The notes beneath the pieces are model-generated. The model was not told the origin of the DNA, ran no database searches, and saw only the letters and a list, made by a program, of their open reading frames with translations. Below are positions 6,341 through 12,761 of a stretch of DNA of 12,761 bases, one piece after another (the first letter of the stretch is position 1; every line of letters starts with the position of its first letter). The stretch covers positions 1 through 12,761 of the forward strand of contig CANEHP010000047.1 of NCBI GenBank assembly GCA_947427325.1. Reading direction: 5' to 3'. Source of the stretch: an uncultured Clostridia bacterium. Lineage in GTDB: Bacteria; Bacillota; Clostridia; Oscillospirales; Ruminococcaceae. The position numbers and the translations under genes are program-made.

Positions 6341-7339
6341 TTAATTCCAAAAAGGCTCTCTTTCGTTCTTTTTGGGACGGTTCATAAGGTTCAGCACGCT
6401 CTCGGCAGGCTTTACCCCCTCGTAGCAAACCCGATAAAGCTGTTCTATAATAGGCGCTTGAACATTTCTTTCAGCGGCAAGAGAGTGAGCGATTTTGCAG
6501 CAGCCGTAGCCCTCTACCGTTCCTACCGTTTCTACGGCGGTTTTAACGTCTATTCCCTGTCCTATCATAAGTCCCGCCCTGTGATTTCTGGAGTGCATGG
6601 AGGTGCAGGTGACGATCAAATCTCCCACTCCCGCCAGTCCCGTAAAGGTTTCCCACTTTGCGCCCATAGCAACTCCAAGACGTGTGATTTCCGTCAGACC
6701 TCTTGTCATAAGCGCTGCAAGAGTATTGTCGCCAAGACCCATTCCCTCCACGATTCCGCAGGAAAGAGCAATGGGATTTTTCAGAGCGGGCGCAATCTCG
6801 CAGCCTATCACATCGTCATTGACATAAATCCTGAAATCGGGGTTCATCATAGTTTCCTGAACATAGCCCACCTTATCCTCATCTTCGCCGGCAATCACCA
6901 CATTTGTGGGTACTCCCCTGCCTACCTCCTCGGCATGGCACGGTCCTGCCATTACCACAACGGAATTGTGCGGCAGCTCCTCGGAAATCACCTGTGACAA
7001 ACGCTTGCGGGTGCTTTCCTCAAAGCCCTTCCCCACGTTGAGTATAACGCTTTTCCGAGATACGCAGGGCGCAATCCTTGAAATTCCGTCACGAACGAAT
7101 TTTGACGGTATGGCGACGATAATTATATCCGAATCCTTTACACAGGAGGGATCGGCGGTAAATTTAACCGTTTCGGGAATTTTGACTCCCGGAAGCAGTT
7201 TTTTCTGCTCTCTGTCCCTTAAAATAGTGTCGATTTCCTCTTGATACTTTGACCAAGCGGTTACCTCATGACCGTTTGCGTTTAGCATTACCGCCAAAGC
7301 AGTTCCGAAGCCGCAGCCTAATACTGTAATTTTAGCCAT
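6341..7339 (-). CDS. gpsA: Glycerol-3-phosphate dehydrogenase [NAD(P)+]
   Basis: Cytoplasmic enzyme that reduces dihydroxyacetone phosphate to sn-glycerol-3-phosphate, the phospholipid backbone precursor. The 332 residues are of normal length. Motifs seen: NVGKGFEE (101-108), AGPCHAEEVGRGVPTNVV (131-148), the catalytic lysine Lys187 in ALKNPIA, DNTLAALMTRGLTEI (204-218) and GLAGVGDL (234-241). The N-terminal Rossmann loop reads GCGFGTALA, that is GxGxG, one residue shorter than the usual GxGxxGTALA; the frame around it is intact. AAAGGA precedes the ATG. The gene is last in the operon with plsY, 39 bases downstream of it, and the pairing is functionally direct because PlsY uses the product. 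Confidence 0.95.
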   Translation of the reverse strand: MAKITVLGCGFGTALAVMLNANGHEVTAWSKYQEEIDTILRDREQKKLLPGVKIPETVKFTADPSCVKDSDIIIVAIPSKFVRDGISRIAPCVSRKSVILNVGKGFEESTRKRLSQVISEELPHNSVVVMAGPCHAEEVGRGVPTNVVIAGEDEDKVGYVQETMMNPDFRIYVNDDVIGCEIAPALKNPIALSCGIVEGMGLGDNTLAALMTRGLTEITRLGVAMGAKWETFTGLAGVGDLIVTCTSMHSRNHRAGLMIGQGIDVKTAVETVGTVEGYGCCKIAHSLAAERNVQAPIIEQLYRVCYEGVKPAESVLNLMNRPKKNEREPFWN

Positions 7340-7378
7340 TATTCTTTCCTTTTAGAAATAAGTAATTTAATCACCTAA

Positions 7379-8038
7379 TCACTTGCTTTTCTGCCCGAAT
7401 TTCTTTTCGGTGTGATTTATAAGTCTTTTGATGTTCTCCCTGTGCATAAGCACAATGGTAACCGCCATAAGTCCGCTGAAGAGGAAATTTAACCAATAGC
7501 AGGGACTTTTTTCCATTATGCTGAATAGCAGTACCGTAAAGGGATAGAGCGAACCCGCTATAATCGAACCGAGGGAAACATACTTGGAAATCGCCACCAC
7601 AACGGCAAAAACCGCAAGCAGAATAACTGCGGGAAGCCAATCTATTGCAAGAAGGACCGAGCAGGTGACCAAAACGCCCTTGCCGCCCTTAAATCCGTAG
7701 TAGACAGGAAAAACATGACCTAATATAGCCGATGTTCCCGCCGCATACAGCACCCATTCATAAGCGCTGCCTTCCGCTCTCGGATCTACTCCGCCTATAT
7801 ACTTAAAAGCAAGTCCCACAAGGATAACCGACAGCACGCCCTTTGCAACATCGCCTAAGAGAACGAAAAGCGCCGCAAGCTTTCCCTGAGTTCTTAAGGT
7901 GTTGGTAAGCCCTGCATTACCGCTTCCCATGGTGCGTATATCCTCGCCCGTCTTTATTTTGGTCACAATTATAGCGGTGTTGATTCCGCACAGAAGATAG
8001 GGCACTGCCGCCGCAATCAGAAAACAGATGATAAGCAT
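7379..8038 (-). CDS. plsY: Acyl-phosphate:glycerol-3-phosphate acyltransferase PlsY
   Basis: Membrane enzyme that transfers an acyl chain from acyl-phosphate to position 1 of glycerol-3-phosphate, giving lysophosphatidic acid. The three conserved cytoplasmic motifs are visible: SGNAGLTNTLRTQG (39-52), HVFPVYYGFKGGKGV (108-122) and LGSIIAGSLYP (156-166). About six hydrophobic segments fit the known topology, and the 219-residue length is normal to slightly long. AAAGGA lies before the ATG, 15 bases after the der stop. The acyl-phosphate supplier PlsX is not in this window. Confidence 0.96.
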   Translation of the reverse strand: MLIICFLIAAAVPYLLCGINTAIIVTKIKTGEDIRTMGSGNAGLTNTLRTQGKLAALFVLLGDVAKGVLSVILVGLAFKYIGGVDPRAEGSAYEWVLYAAGTSAILGHVFPVYYGFKGGKGVLVTCSVLLAIDWLPAVILLAVFAVVVAISKYVSLGSIIAGSLYPFTVLLFSIMEKSPCYWLNFLFSGLMAVTIVLMHRENIKRLINHTEKKFGQKSK

Positions 8039-8053
8039 TATATTATGTCCTTT

Positions 8054-9373
8054 TTAAGAATTTTCTCCCCGTTCTCTTACCAAAAACCGAATAGGCGTTC
8101 CGTCAAGTCTGAAGGCGTCGCGAATCTGATTTTCTATATAACGCTGATAGGAGAAATGGAAAAGCTCCTTGTTATTGCAGAAGCAAACAAATGTGGGGGG
8201 CTTTACCGAGGGCTGGGTCAAATAATAGACCTTAAGCCGCTTTCCCTTGTCCGAGGGGGGCTGTACTCTTGCGGTGGCGTAGCTTAAAAGCTCGTTCAGC
8301 TTTCCTGTGGAAATGCGTCTTGCGTTCTGCTCCGAGGTGTAGTCTATCAGCTGAAACAGCTTGTCTATTCTCTGCCCTGTTTTGGCGGAGATGAAAACAA
8401 AGGGAGCGTAGGACATAAAGCTGAAATCCGCCTCTAACTTTTTGGTGAACTCCTGCATGGTTTTTCCGTCCTTGTCGATTATATCCCATTTGTTTACGGC
8501 AATTACGCATGCCTTGCCCTGCTCGTGAGCATAGCCCGCTATTTTGCTGTCCTGCTCGGTAAAGCCCTCCTCTGCGTCTATCATAATAACGCATACGTCG
8601 GCTCTGTCAACTGCCATATAGGCACGGAGAACGCTGTATTTTTCCAGATTGTCGTTTACCCTGGATTTTCTGCGTATTCCCGCCGTGTCAATGAAAAGAT
8701 ACTGCTTTTCCCCTTTTGTAACGACGGAATCGACAGCGTCTCTGGTAGTTCCCGCAATGTCGGAAACTATCATACGCTTTTCGCCTAAGATTTTGTTTAT
8801 CAGTGAGGATTTTCCCGCATTGGGCTTTCCTATGACAGCCACCTTTAAAATCTCACCGTCGGACTCCTCCGTCTTTTCGGGGGGCATTTTCTCAAACACT
8901 GCGTCCAGCAAATCTCCCGTACCGTGACCGTGTACCGAAGAAACGGCAATGGGATCTCCCAGACCCAAATTGTAAAATTCGTATATTTCGGGGGGATTTC
9001 CGCCTAAGCTGTCGCATTTGTTTACGCAAAGCACAACGGGCTTCCCGCTTTTTTGCAGCATTTGGGCAACGCTTTCGTCGGAAGCGGTAACGCCTGTTTT
9101 TATGTCGACAACGAGAATAATAGCGTCTGCGCTGTCTATGGCAAGCTGCGCCTGCTCCCTCATCTGCGAAAGAATAACGTCCTTGCTGTCAGGCTCAATT
9201 CCTCCCGTATCCACAAGCATAAATTCATGGTCGAGCCATTCGCCCTTAGCGTATATTCTGTCGCGGGTAACGCCCGGAGTATCGTCAACAATGCTCATTC
9301 TTTGCCCGATAAGCTTATTGAAAAGAGTGGATTTTCCCACATTGGGGCGTCCCACAATAGCGATAAGTTTCAT
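8054..9373 (-). CDS. der: Ribosome biogenesis GTPase Der (EngA)
   Basis: Tandem-domain GTPase needed for 50S subunit assembly. In the first GTPase domain: GRPNVGKS (8-15), DTGG (55-58) and NKCD (118-121). In the second: GKPNAGKS (182-189), DTAG (239-242) and NKWD (294-297). The C-terminal KH-like domain runs from about 345 to the end and includes PPTFVCFCNN. The 439-residue length is typical. The ATG overlaps the TGA of the upstream membrane-protein gene (ATGA), and no strong Shine-Dalgarno is close, so it is probably translated by coupling. Confidence 0.97.
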   Translation of the reverse strand: MKLIAIVGRPNVGKSTLFNKLIGQRMSIVDDTPGVTRDRIYAKGEWLDHEFMLVDTGGIEPDSKDVILSQMREQAQLAIDSADAIILVVDIKTGVTASDESVAQMLQKSGKPVVLCVNKCDSLGGNPPEIYEFYNLGLGDPIAVSSVHGHGTGDLLDAVFEKMPPEKTEESDGEILKVAVIGKPNAGKSSLINKILGEKRMIVSDIAGTTRDAVDSVVTKGEKQYLFIDTAGIRRKSRVNDNLEKYSVLRAYMAVDRADVCVIMIDAEEGFTEQDSKIAGYAHEQGKACVIAVNKWDIIDKDGKTMQEFTKKLEADFSFMSYAPFVFISAKTGQRIDKLFQLIDYTSEQNARRISTGKLNELLSYATARVQPPSDKGKRLKVYYLTQPSVKPPTFVCFCNNKELFHFSYQRYIENQIRDAFRLDGTPIRFLVRERGENS

Positions 9374-9726
9374 TTTTGTTCTGCTTTTCCTTTATTTCTG
9401 TACTTTTTCTCGATTTGCTTGTATGCTATAATTGCCACAGGTATAACAACCAAAACTCCTCCAACCTGAAAAATGTTTGCGGCAAAATTTGCGTTAACGG
9501 TATTTATGGGAAACAATATGGCGGCAATCAGCTGAGGGAGAGTGAAAAAAGCCCATATAAAACCATTGGCGCAGTTGAATGCTTTTACGTCGGAAATTTC
9601 CGATGCTTTGACATCATCTCCCGACCAAAAGTTCACGGGAGATTTGGAGAGAAATCCCCATAATGAAAGTGAACCGCAAACTATTATCATAATTATTGAT
9701 CCAAATTCGTTTATTACCCATTCCAT
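9370..9726 (-). CDS. Small membrane protein of unknown function, first gene of the der operon
   Basis: I do not recognise a characterised family. The 118-residue protein has three likely membrane segments (about 9-26, 54-72 and 86-103), a loop with the motif NFWSGDDVKASEISDVKAFN (32-51), and a basic C-terminal tail. NFWSG followed by an acidic/lysine loop recalls small uncharacterised Firmicutes membrane proteins, possibly distant relatives of SdpI-type proteins, but that is a weak impression. The ATG at 9726 is preferred because AAAGGA lies seven bases upstream; an in-frame ATG at 9756 has no such site. It overlaps der by four bases and sits about 40 bases after a strong promoter. Confidence 0.72.
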   Translation of the reverse strand: MEWVINEFGSIIMIIVCGSLSLWGFLSKSPVNFWSGDDVKASEISDVKAFNCANGFIWAFFTLPQLIAAILFPINTVNANFAANIFQVGGVLVVIPVAIIAYKQIEKKYRNKGKAEQK

Positions 9727-9774
9727 AATAAATTCCTTTTCGCATACTGCTCCCATTTTGATTATCTTATTTAT

Positions 9775-9803
9775 ATTATACTATTTATTTACGGAAAAGT
9801 CAA
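9775..9803 (-). promoter_or_regulatory. Promoter of the membrane protein-der-plsY-gpsA operon
   Basis: On the minus strand TTGACT (9803-9798), a 17-bp spacer and TATAAT (9780-9775) form a near-perfect sigma-A promoter. It points into the small membrane-protein gene and, with no strong terminator seen before the end of gpsA, should serve all four genes. It is arranged divergently with the promoter at 9825-9853. Confidence 0.85.
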
Positions 9804-9824
9804 CATTAACGCTTTCGCTTTCTA

Positions 9825-9853
9825 TTGACAAAGGCAGGCAAATAGGATAAAAT
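9825..9853 (+). promoter_or_regulatory. Promoter of the PH-domain-like protein gene
   Basis: TTGACA (9825-9830), 17 bases, then TAAAAT (9848-9853). The hexamers and spacing are the same as in the rpmF promoter at 10717-10745. The -35 boxes of this promoter and the divergent der-operon promoter are only 21 bases apart, so the two could influence each other. Confidence 0.85.
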
Positions 9854-9899
9854 TGAATTATACAAATAATAATTTAAAATAAATCGGGAGGCTGAAATA

Positions 9900-10337
9900 A
9901 TGGCAAGTCAAAAAAAGCTCAAAAAAATCTACGGCGACGATTTGCTTTGGTCGGGCAAAAAATGCATTTGCGGACTGCCAATCTCTTTTACCCGCTATAT
10001 TCTCACAAACACTGTTCTCTATACCCGAGTCGGATTACTAAGCATAAAAGAGGATGAAATCGAGCTGTACAAAATCGTTGACAAGGTAATGGAATTTCCT
10101 TTCGGACAGAGAATAGTGGGCTGCGGCACTATTAAGCTTACCTCAAAAGACAGCGATACTCCTCAAAAGATACTTAAAGCTGTAAAAAAGCCCCGTGAGG
10201 TTAAAAAAGTACTTGATGACGCTGTAAGAGTTCAGCGTGATAAATATATGATCAGGGGCAGAGATATGATGGGAGCGGCTTCCCATTTTCACAATGCCGA
10301 CGACATTGACGATATCGACGATAATAACGACGGTTAA
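9900..10337 (+). CDS. PH-domain-like (bacterial PH) protein with acidic tail
   Basis: A 145-residue soluble protein with no membrane segment. Residues about 15-108 read like a bacterial pleckstrin-homology domain: a strand pair ending in RYILTNTVLYTRVG, the IELYKIVDKVMEFPFGQR stretch, GCGTIKLTSKD, and a closing helix PREVKKVLDDAV. The C-terminus is strongly acidic, with repeated Asp-Asp-Ile (134-145). Similar single PH domains usually occur in membrane or multi-domain proteins, so a free-standing one may bind a partner or lipid; its role is unknown. GGGAGG lies eight bases before the ATG. Own promoter upstream and hairpin terminator downstream imply a single-gene transcript. Confidence 0.75.
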   Translation: MASQKKLKKIYGDDLLWSGKKCICGLPISFTRYILTNTVLYTRVGLLSIKEDEIELYKIVDKVMEFPFGQRIVGCGTIKLTSKDSDTPQKILKAVKKPREVKKVLDDAVRVQRDKYMIRGRDMMGAASHFHNADDIDDIDDNNDG

Positions 10338-10354
10338 TGACATTACATCATACA

Positions 10355-10398
10355 AGGGGCTGCCGCCCTGGATTTTTTTAAATTCAAGGGGCAGCCCT
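10355..10398 (+). terminator. Likely terminator of the PH-domain-like gene
   Basis: AGGGGCTGCC (10355-10364) pairs with GGCAGCCCT (10390-10398) with one bulged G. The 25-base interior can add further pairs between its CCCT and AAGGG ends. A T-rich run follows on the plus strand. It starts 18 bases after the stop codon and faces the rpmF terminator next to it. Confidence 0.6.
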
Positions 10399-10409
10399 AA
10401 TTTATTTAT

Positions 10410-10436
10410 AAAAAAAGAACAGCCCGCAGGCTGTTC
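10410..10436 (-). terminator. Rho-independent terminator of rpmF
   Basis: On the minus strand an eight-base perfect stem GAACAGCC / GGCTGTTC (10436-10429 and 10424-10417) with a four-base loop is followed directly by seven T. It lies 28 bases after the rpmF stop codon. This is the clearest intrinsic terminator in the window. Confidence 0.9.
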
Positions 10437-10463
10437 CTTAATTACAACAGTGATAATATTCGA

Positions 10464-10646
10464 TTATTCAGCGTGGGAAATAACTTCTCTACCCTTATAA
10501 TAACCGCAGTTGCCGCAAACCCTGTGAGGAGCTTTAAGCTCTCCGCAGTTAGTGCAACGAGATAAAGCAGGTGCTTCTAACTTCCATACTTGTCCGCGTC
10601 TCTTATCACGCCTTGCTTTAGATACCTTTCTCTTTGGAACTGCCAT
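10464..10646 (-). CDS. rpmF: 50S ribosomal protein L32, zinc-ribbon form
   Basis: Small protein of the large ribosomal subunit. The 60 residues begin MAVPKRKVSKARRDKRR, typical of L32, and carry Cys31, Cys34, Cys44 and Cys47 (CTNC and CGNC), the zinc-binding form. An in-frame ATG three codons earlier is rejected because the family starts at MAVP and GGGAGGTG stands seven bases before it. Own promoter, leader hairpin and terminator. In many Firmicutes rpmF lies after a DUF177 (YceD) gene; that neighbour is missing here. Confidence 0.97.
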   Translation of the reverse strand: MAVPKRKVSKARRDKRRGQVWKLEAPALSRCTNCGELKAPHRVCGNCGYYKGREVISHAE

Positions 10647-10683
10647 TATTTGCACCTCCCTCTAAAATACAAAATATTATGGT

Positions 10684-10701
10684 ATTCAGAAAAAACTGAA
10701 T
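10684..10701 (-). promoter_or_regulatory. Small hairpin in the rpmF leader
   Basis: ATTCAG and CTGAAT form a six-base perfect inverted repeat around six bases, within the untranslated leader between the rpmF promoter and its ribosome binding site. It might affect leader stability or protein binding, but it is short and may be chance. Confidence 0.3.
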
Positions 10702-10716
10702 TTTGGCACGAGATAT

Positions 10717-10745
10717 ATTTTACCATATCAATTTTGATTTGTCAA
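10717..10745 (-). promoter_or_regulatory. Promoter of rpmF
   Basis: On the minus strand TTGACA (10745-10740), a 17-bp spacer and TAAAAT (10722-10717) form a strong sigma-A promoter. The predicted leader is about 60 bases long. The -35 box begins 17 bases after the stop codon of the upstream P-loop gene, so rpmF does not need transcription from that gene. Confidence 0.85.
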
Positions 10746-10762
10746 TACCCGAATGAAAAATT

Positions 10763-11164
10763 TTACAGATATTTTTTGATTGATTCGGGAAGAGCGTCTA
10801 CATCGGCGGAAATGGTAAACACTACGTGAGTGTTTTCGCTGATTGCGGCAATTCTGTCGAACATTTCTCCAACCTTATCCAAATCTCTGCCTACGATCCT
10901 AAGAACGCCGTCCACAAAAATGTCGGTGCAGTCGTAATCGGAAGCAAGAATGCCTGCAATAAATCCGTAAAGATCGTCATAGTCATGAATTTTGAAATCC
11001 TCAATATTTACAAGGCGAATCTTGTGATAGATGTCAATATTGAGAGAAGAACCGATTTGAATGGCAACAACGTTACCCTTGCTTTTTTTCTCCGCCTCGT
11101 GAATTGAATCGATCAGAACCTTTGTTTTTCCTGAGCCTTTTTTTCCGGGTATAAGTTTTATCAT
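10763..11164 (-). CDS. Small P-loop NTPase-like protein of unknown function
   Basis: A 133-residue protein starting with a Walker A motif, GKKGSGKT (7-14), and a likely Walker B strand TDIFVDGV ending near Asp85. The end, VVFTISADVDALPESIKKYL, looks like a last strand and helix of a minimal P-loop fold. No DNA-binding, membrane or extra domain is seen. Homologues in Clostridia are probably annotated only as ATP-binding or hypothetical; I cannot name a function. GGAGG lies eight bases before the ATG. It lies 63 bases downstream of pgi on the same strand, so the two may share a transcript. Very short for a kinase. Confidence 0.7.
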   Translation of the reverse strand: MIKLIPGKKGSGKTKVLIDSIHEAEKKSKGNVVAIQIGSSLNIDIYHKIRLVNIEDFKIHDYDDLYGFIAGILASDYDCTDIFVDGVLRIVGRDLDKVGEMFDRIAAISENTHVVFTISADVDALPESIKKYL

Positions 11165-11192
11165 ATTGATGTCCTCCGTGTTTATTTGTAAA

Positions 11193-11205
11193 GGAGCGCT
11201 GCTCC
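11193..11205 (-). terminator. Weak hairpin between pgi and the P-loop gene
   Basis: A five-base stem GGAGC / GCTCC with a three-base loop, followed on the minus strand by TTTACAAAT. The T run is short, so it may slow or partly end the pgi transcript rather than stop it. Confidence 0.3.
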
Positions 11206-11227
11206 CAATTACCTGATTTTTACTTTT

Positions 11228-12565
11228 TTAAGAGAGCTTTGCTTCCAATTCGGCTTTTCTGTCCTCATATCCGGGCTTGCCCAAAAGTGCGAACATATTC
11301 TTCTTGTAGCTTTCAACGCCGGGCTGGTCAAAGGGATTTACGCCGAGTATATAGCCCGATATTGCACAAGCCTTTTCAAAGAAGTAAATCATATAACCCA
11401 ATTCGTATTCGTTAAGCTGAGGTACTTCAAGAACGGTGTTGGGAACTCCGCCCTCGGTATGAGCCAATATTGTACCTTCAAAAGCCTTTCTGTTGACAAC
11501 GGACATATTCTGATTTGAAAGGAAGTTAAGCCCGTCGTTGTTTTCGGGATCGTCCTTGACAAAGAAATCCTTTTGAGGCTGCTCAAACTGCACAACCGTT
11601 TCAAACAAAATCTTAGAGCCGTCCTGAATAAACTGTCCCAAGGAATGAAGGTCCGTGGAGAAAGTAGCCGAGGTGGGGTAAATTCCCTTTTTGTCCTTGC
11701 CCTCGCTTTCGCCGTAAAGCTGCTTGAACCACTCGTTCATCATGGCAAAGCTGTTTTCGTAGGCAACAAGCATTTCCGCCTTATAGCCCTTGCGGTAAAG
11801 TATATTTCTGATTGCGGCATACTTATAACAGTCGTTCTTTTCAGGATCGGGATCGCTAAGTCCGTCCTGAGCCGCCTTTGCGCCCCGCATAAGTGCGTCG
11901 ATATCACAGCCTGTGCAGGCAATGGGAAGCAAGCCCACTGCGGTAAGCACGCTGTATCTTCCGCCTACATCGTCGGGTATAACAAAGGTTTCATATCCGT
12001 TTCTGTCGGAAAGCTCTTTAAGCGTTCCTCTCGCCTTGTCCGTGGTGGCATAAATTCTGCCCTTTGCGCCCTCTGCTCCGTATCTTTCCTCCAACAGCTC
12101 GCGGAATACACGGAAAGCCAAAGCGGGCTCGGTGGTAGTTCCCGACTTGGAGATCACGTTGACGGAAAAATCTCTGCCCTCAACCAAGGAAACGACCTCG
12201 TTTAAGTATGTGGGGCTTATTGAATTGCCGATAAAATAAATTTCGGGGGTGTCCTTTTTAAGTGAATTGTAAAGCGTGGATTTAAGAGCTTCTATTGCGG
12301 CTCTTGCACCTAAATAAGAACCGCCAATGCCTATTACGATAAGTACCTTGCTGTCGCCCTTTATCTTTGCGGCAGCCTTTTTGATTCTTTCAAATTCAGC
12401 CTTGTCATAGTCTGTGGGAAGAGTAAGCCAACCCAAAAAATCATTTCCGAGACCGCTTTTGTGAGTCAGGGCTTCATGCGCCTCCTTTACGGCGGGAGCT
12501 ATGCCCTTATACTCGTTTTCGCCGATAAAAGCTTTTAAATATTTATCGTTTACTTTTACAGCCAT
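11228..12565 (-). CDS. pgi: Glucose-6-phosphate isomerase
   Basis: Cytoplasmic glycolytic enzyme interconverting glucose-6-phosphate and fructose-6-phosphate. The 445-residue length matches the short Bacillus/Clostridium form. Seen in order: GIGGSYLGA (79-87), the sugar-phosphate loop SKSGTTTEPALAF (139-151), DDVGGRYSVLTAVGLLP (198-214), the catalytic glutamate region YGESEGK (284-290), His307 in DLHSLGQ, and Lys421 in ESYKKNMF. AAGGAAGGA precedes the ATG. The inverted-repeat element at 12600-12761 begins only 34 bases upstream of the start codon, so the pgi promoter must lie inside that element or beyond the window. Confidence 0.98.
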   Translation of the reverse strand: MAVKVNDKYLKAFIGENEYKGIAPAVKEAHEALTHKSGLGNDFLGWLTLPTDYDKAEFERIKKAAAKIKGDSKVLIVIGIGGSYLGARAAIEALKSTLYNSLKKDTPEIYFIGNSISPTYLNEVVSLVEGRDFSVNVISKSGTTTEPALAFRVFRELLEERYGAEGAKGRIYATTDKARGTLKELSDRNGYETFVIPDDVGGRYSVLTAVGLLPIACTGCDIDALMRGAKAAQDGLSDPDPEKNDCYKYAAIRNILYRKGYKAEMLVAYENSFAMMNEWFKQLYGESEGKDKKGIYPTSATFSTDLHSLGQFIQDGSKILFETVVQFEQPQKDFFVKDDPENNDGLNFLSNQNMSVVNRKAFEGTILAHTEGGVPNTVLEVPQLNEYELGYMIYFFEKACAISGYILGVNPFDQPGVESYKKNMFALLGKPGYEDRKAELEAKLS

Positions 12566-12599
12566 AACAAATCGTCCTTCCTTTTACACAAATAGGATA

Positions 12600-12761
12600 A
12601 GAACTTGTTCTCATAGGAATGGTGCGCGGATTTTCGAGCTAATTTTGTCGAGTACAAGGAAAAATTCCGCAGGTATACTCGTGTATTTCAAGGAATTTTG
12701 ACGCAGTAATCGGCAAAATTTGCCGAAAAGATGCGTGCCAATTTCTATGAGAACAAGTTCT
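12600..12761. repeat. MITE-like element with terminal inverted repeats
   Basis: The two ends carry a perfect 17-base inverted repeat: AGAACTTGTTCTCATAG at 12600-12616 and its complement at 12745-12761. Imperfect complementarity continues inward for about 55 bases per arm (for example TTTTCGAGCTAATTTTG at 12631-12647 against CAAAATTTGCCGAAAAG at 12714-12730), around a centre of about 50 bases. No ORF of note lies within it. The structure fits a non-autonomous miniature transposable element or a structured intergenic repeat. Any target-site duplication on the right lies outside the window; the left flank reads GGATA. Confidence 0.7.

Noticed and set aside
6317..6997. Plus-strand open frame of 226 codons opposite gpsA
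   Set aside because: It lies antisense to the well-supported gpsA, with no known motif and no ribosome binding site.
9727..9756. Upstream ATG for the small membrane protein
   Set aside because: No ribosome binding site precedes it, whereas AAAGGA stands seven bases before the ATG at 9726. It would also leave almost no leader after the promoter.
11573..12205. Plus-strand open frame of 210 codons opposite pgi
   Set aside because: It is antisense to catalytic motifs of pgi, which fully explain the region; its length comes from codon bias on the other strand.
12501..12701. Plus-strand 66-codon frame over the inverted-repeat element
   Set aside because: It starts inside pgi on the opposite strand and ends in the palindrome; no ribosome binding site or known motif.

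Overview
The window looks like chromosomal DNA from an anaerobic, probably spore-forming member of the Clostridia, most like the Ruminococcaceae/Oscillospiraceae. The reasons are a clostridial-type Rnf operon (order C-D-G-E-A), an uninterrupted sigma-K gene, zinc-ribbon forms of ribosomal proteins L28 and L32, AT-rich intergenic DNA, strong GGAGG ribosome binding sites, and five textbook TTGACA/TATAAT-type promoters, all with 17-bp spacers. The taxonomic placement is inferred from gene content, not from a marker search.

Layout. (1) 65-4139, minus strand: rnfC-rnfD-rnfG-rnfE-rnfA, tightly packed with ATGA/TAATG-type junctions. These encode five of the six subunits of the ion-pumping ferredoxin:NAD+ oxidoreductase. 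rnfB should follow rnfA, but only 64 bases remain and no Shine-Dalgarno-led start is visible there. (2) 4236-4943, plus: sigK, late mother-cell sporulation sigma factor, with an apparent pro-sequence. (3) 5149-5760, plus: a short formate/nitrite-transporter-family channel with its own promoter. (4) 5761-6012: a 252-bp hairpin-rich spacer holding a likely terminator for each strand. (5) 6013-6201, minus: rpmB (L28) with its own promoter. (6) 6341-9726, minus: an operon of a small unknown membrane protein, der, plsY and gpsA. GpsA makes glycerol-3-phosphate and PlsY acylates it for phospholipid synthesis; Der is a ribosome-assembly GTPase. (7) 9900-10337, plus: a PH-domain-like protein, divergent from that operon. 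(8) 10464-10646, minus: rpmF (L32) with promoter, leader hairpin and a strong terminator. (9) 10763-11164, minus: a small P-loop protein of unknown role. (10) 11228-12565, minus: pgi, glucose-6-phosphate isomerase. (11) 12600-12761: a MITE-like inverted-repeat element of about 162 bp just upstream of pgi, whose terminal repeat ends on the last base of the window.

Most of the window is conserved housekeeping DNA and I see no clear new multi-gene system. The points most worth following are the terminal-inverted-repeat element beside pgi, a GpsA whose dinucleotide-binding loop is one residue short (GxGxG), a cysteine-bearing tail on RnfE, the absence of a recognisable rnfB start after rnfA, the compact FNT channel, and the unknown membrane protein leading the der operon. 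No gap between genes exceeds 300 bp. No rRNA, tRNA, CRISPR or transposase gene was seen.
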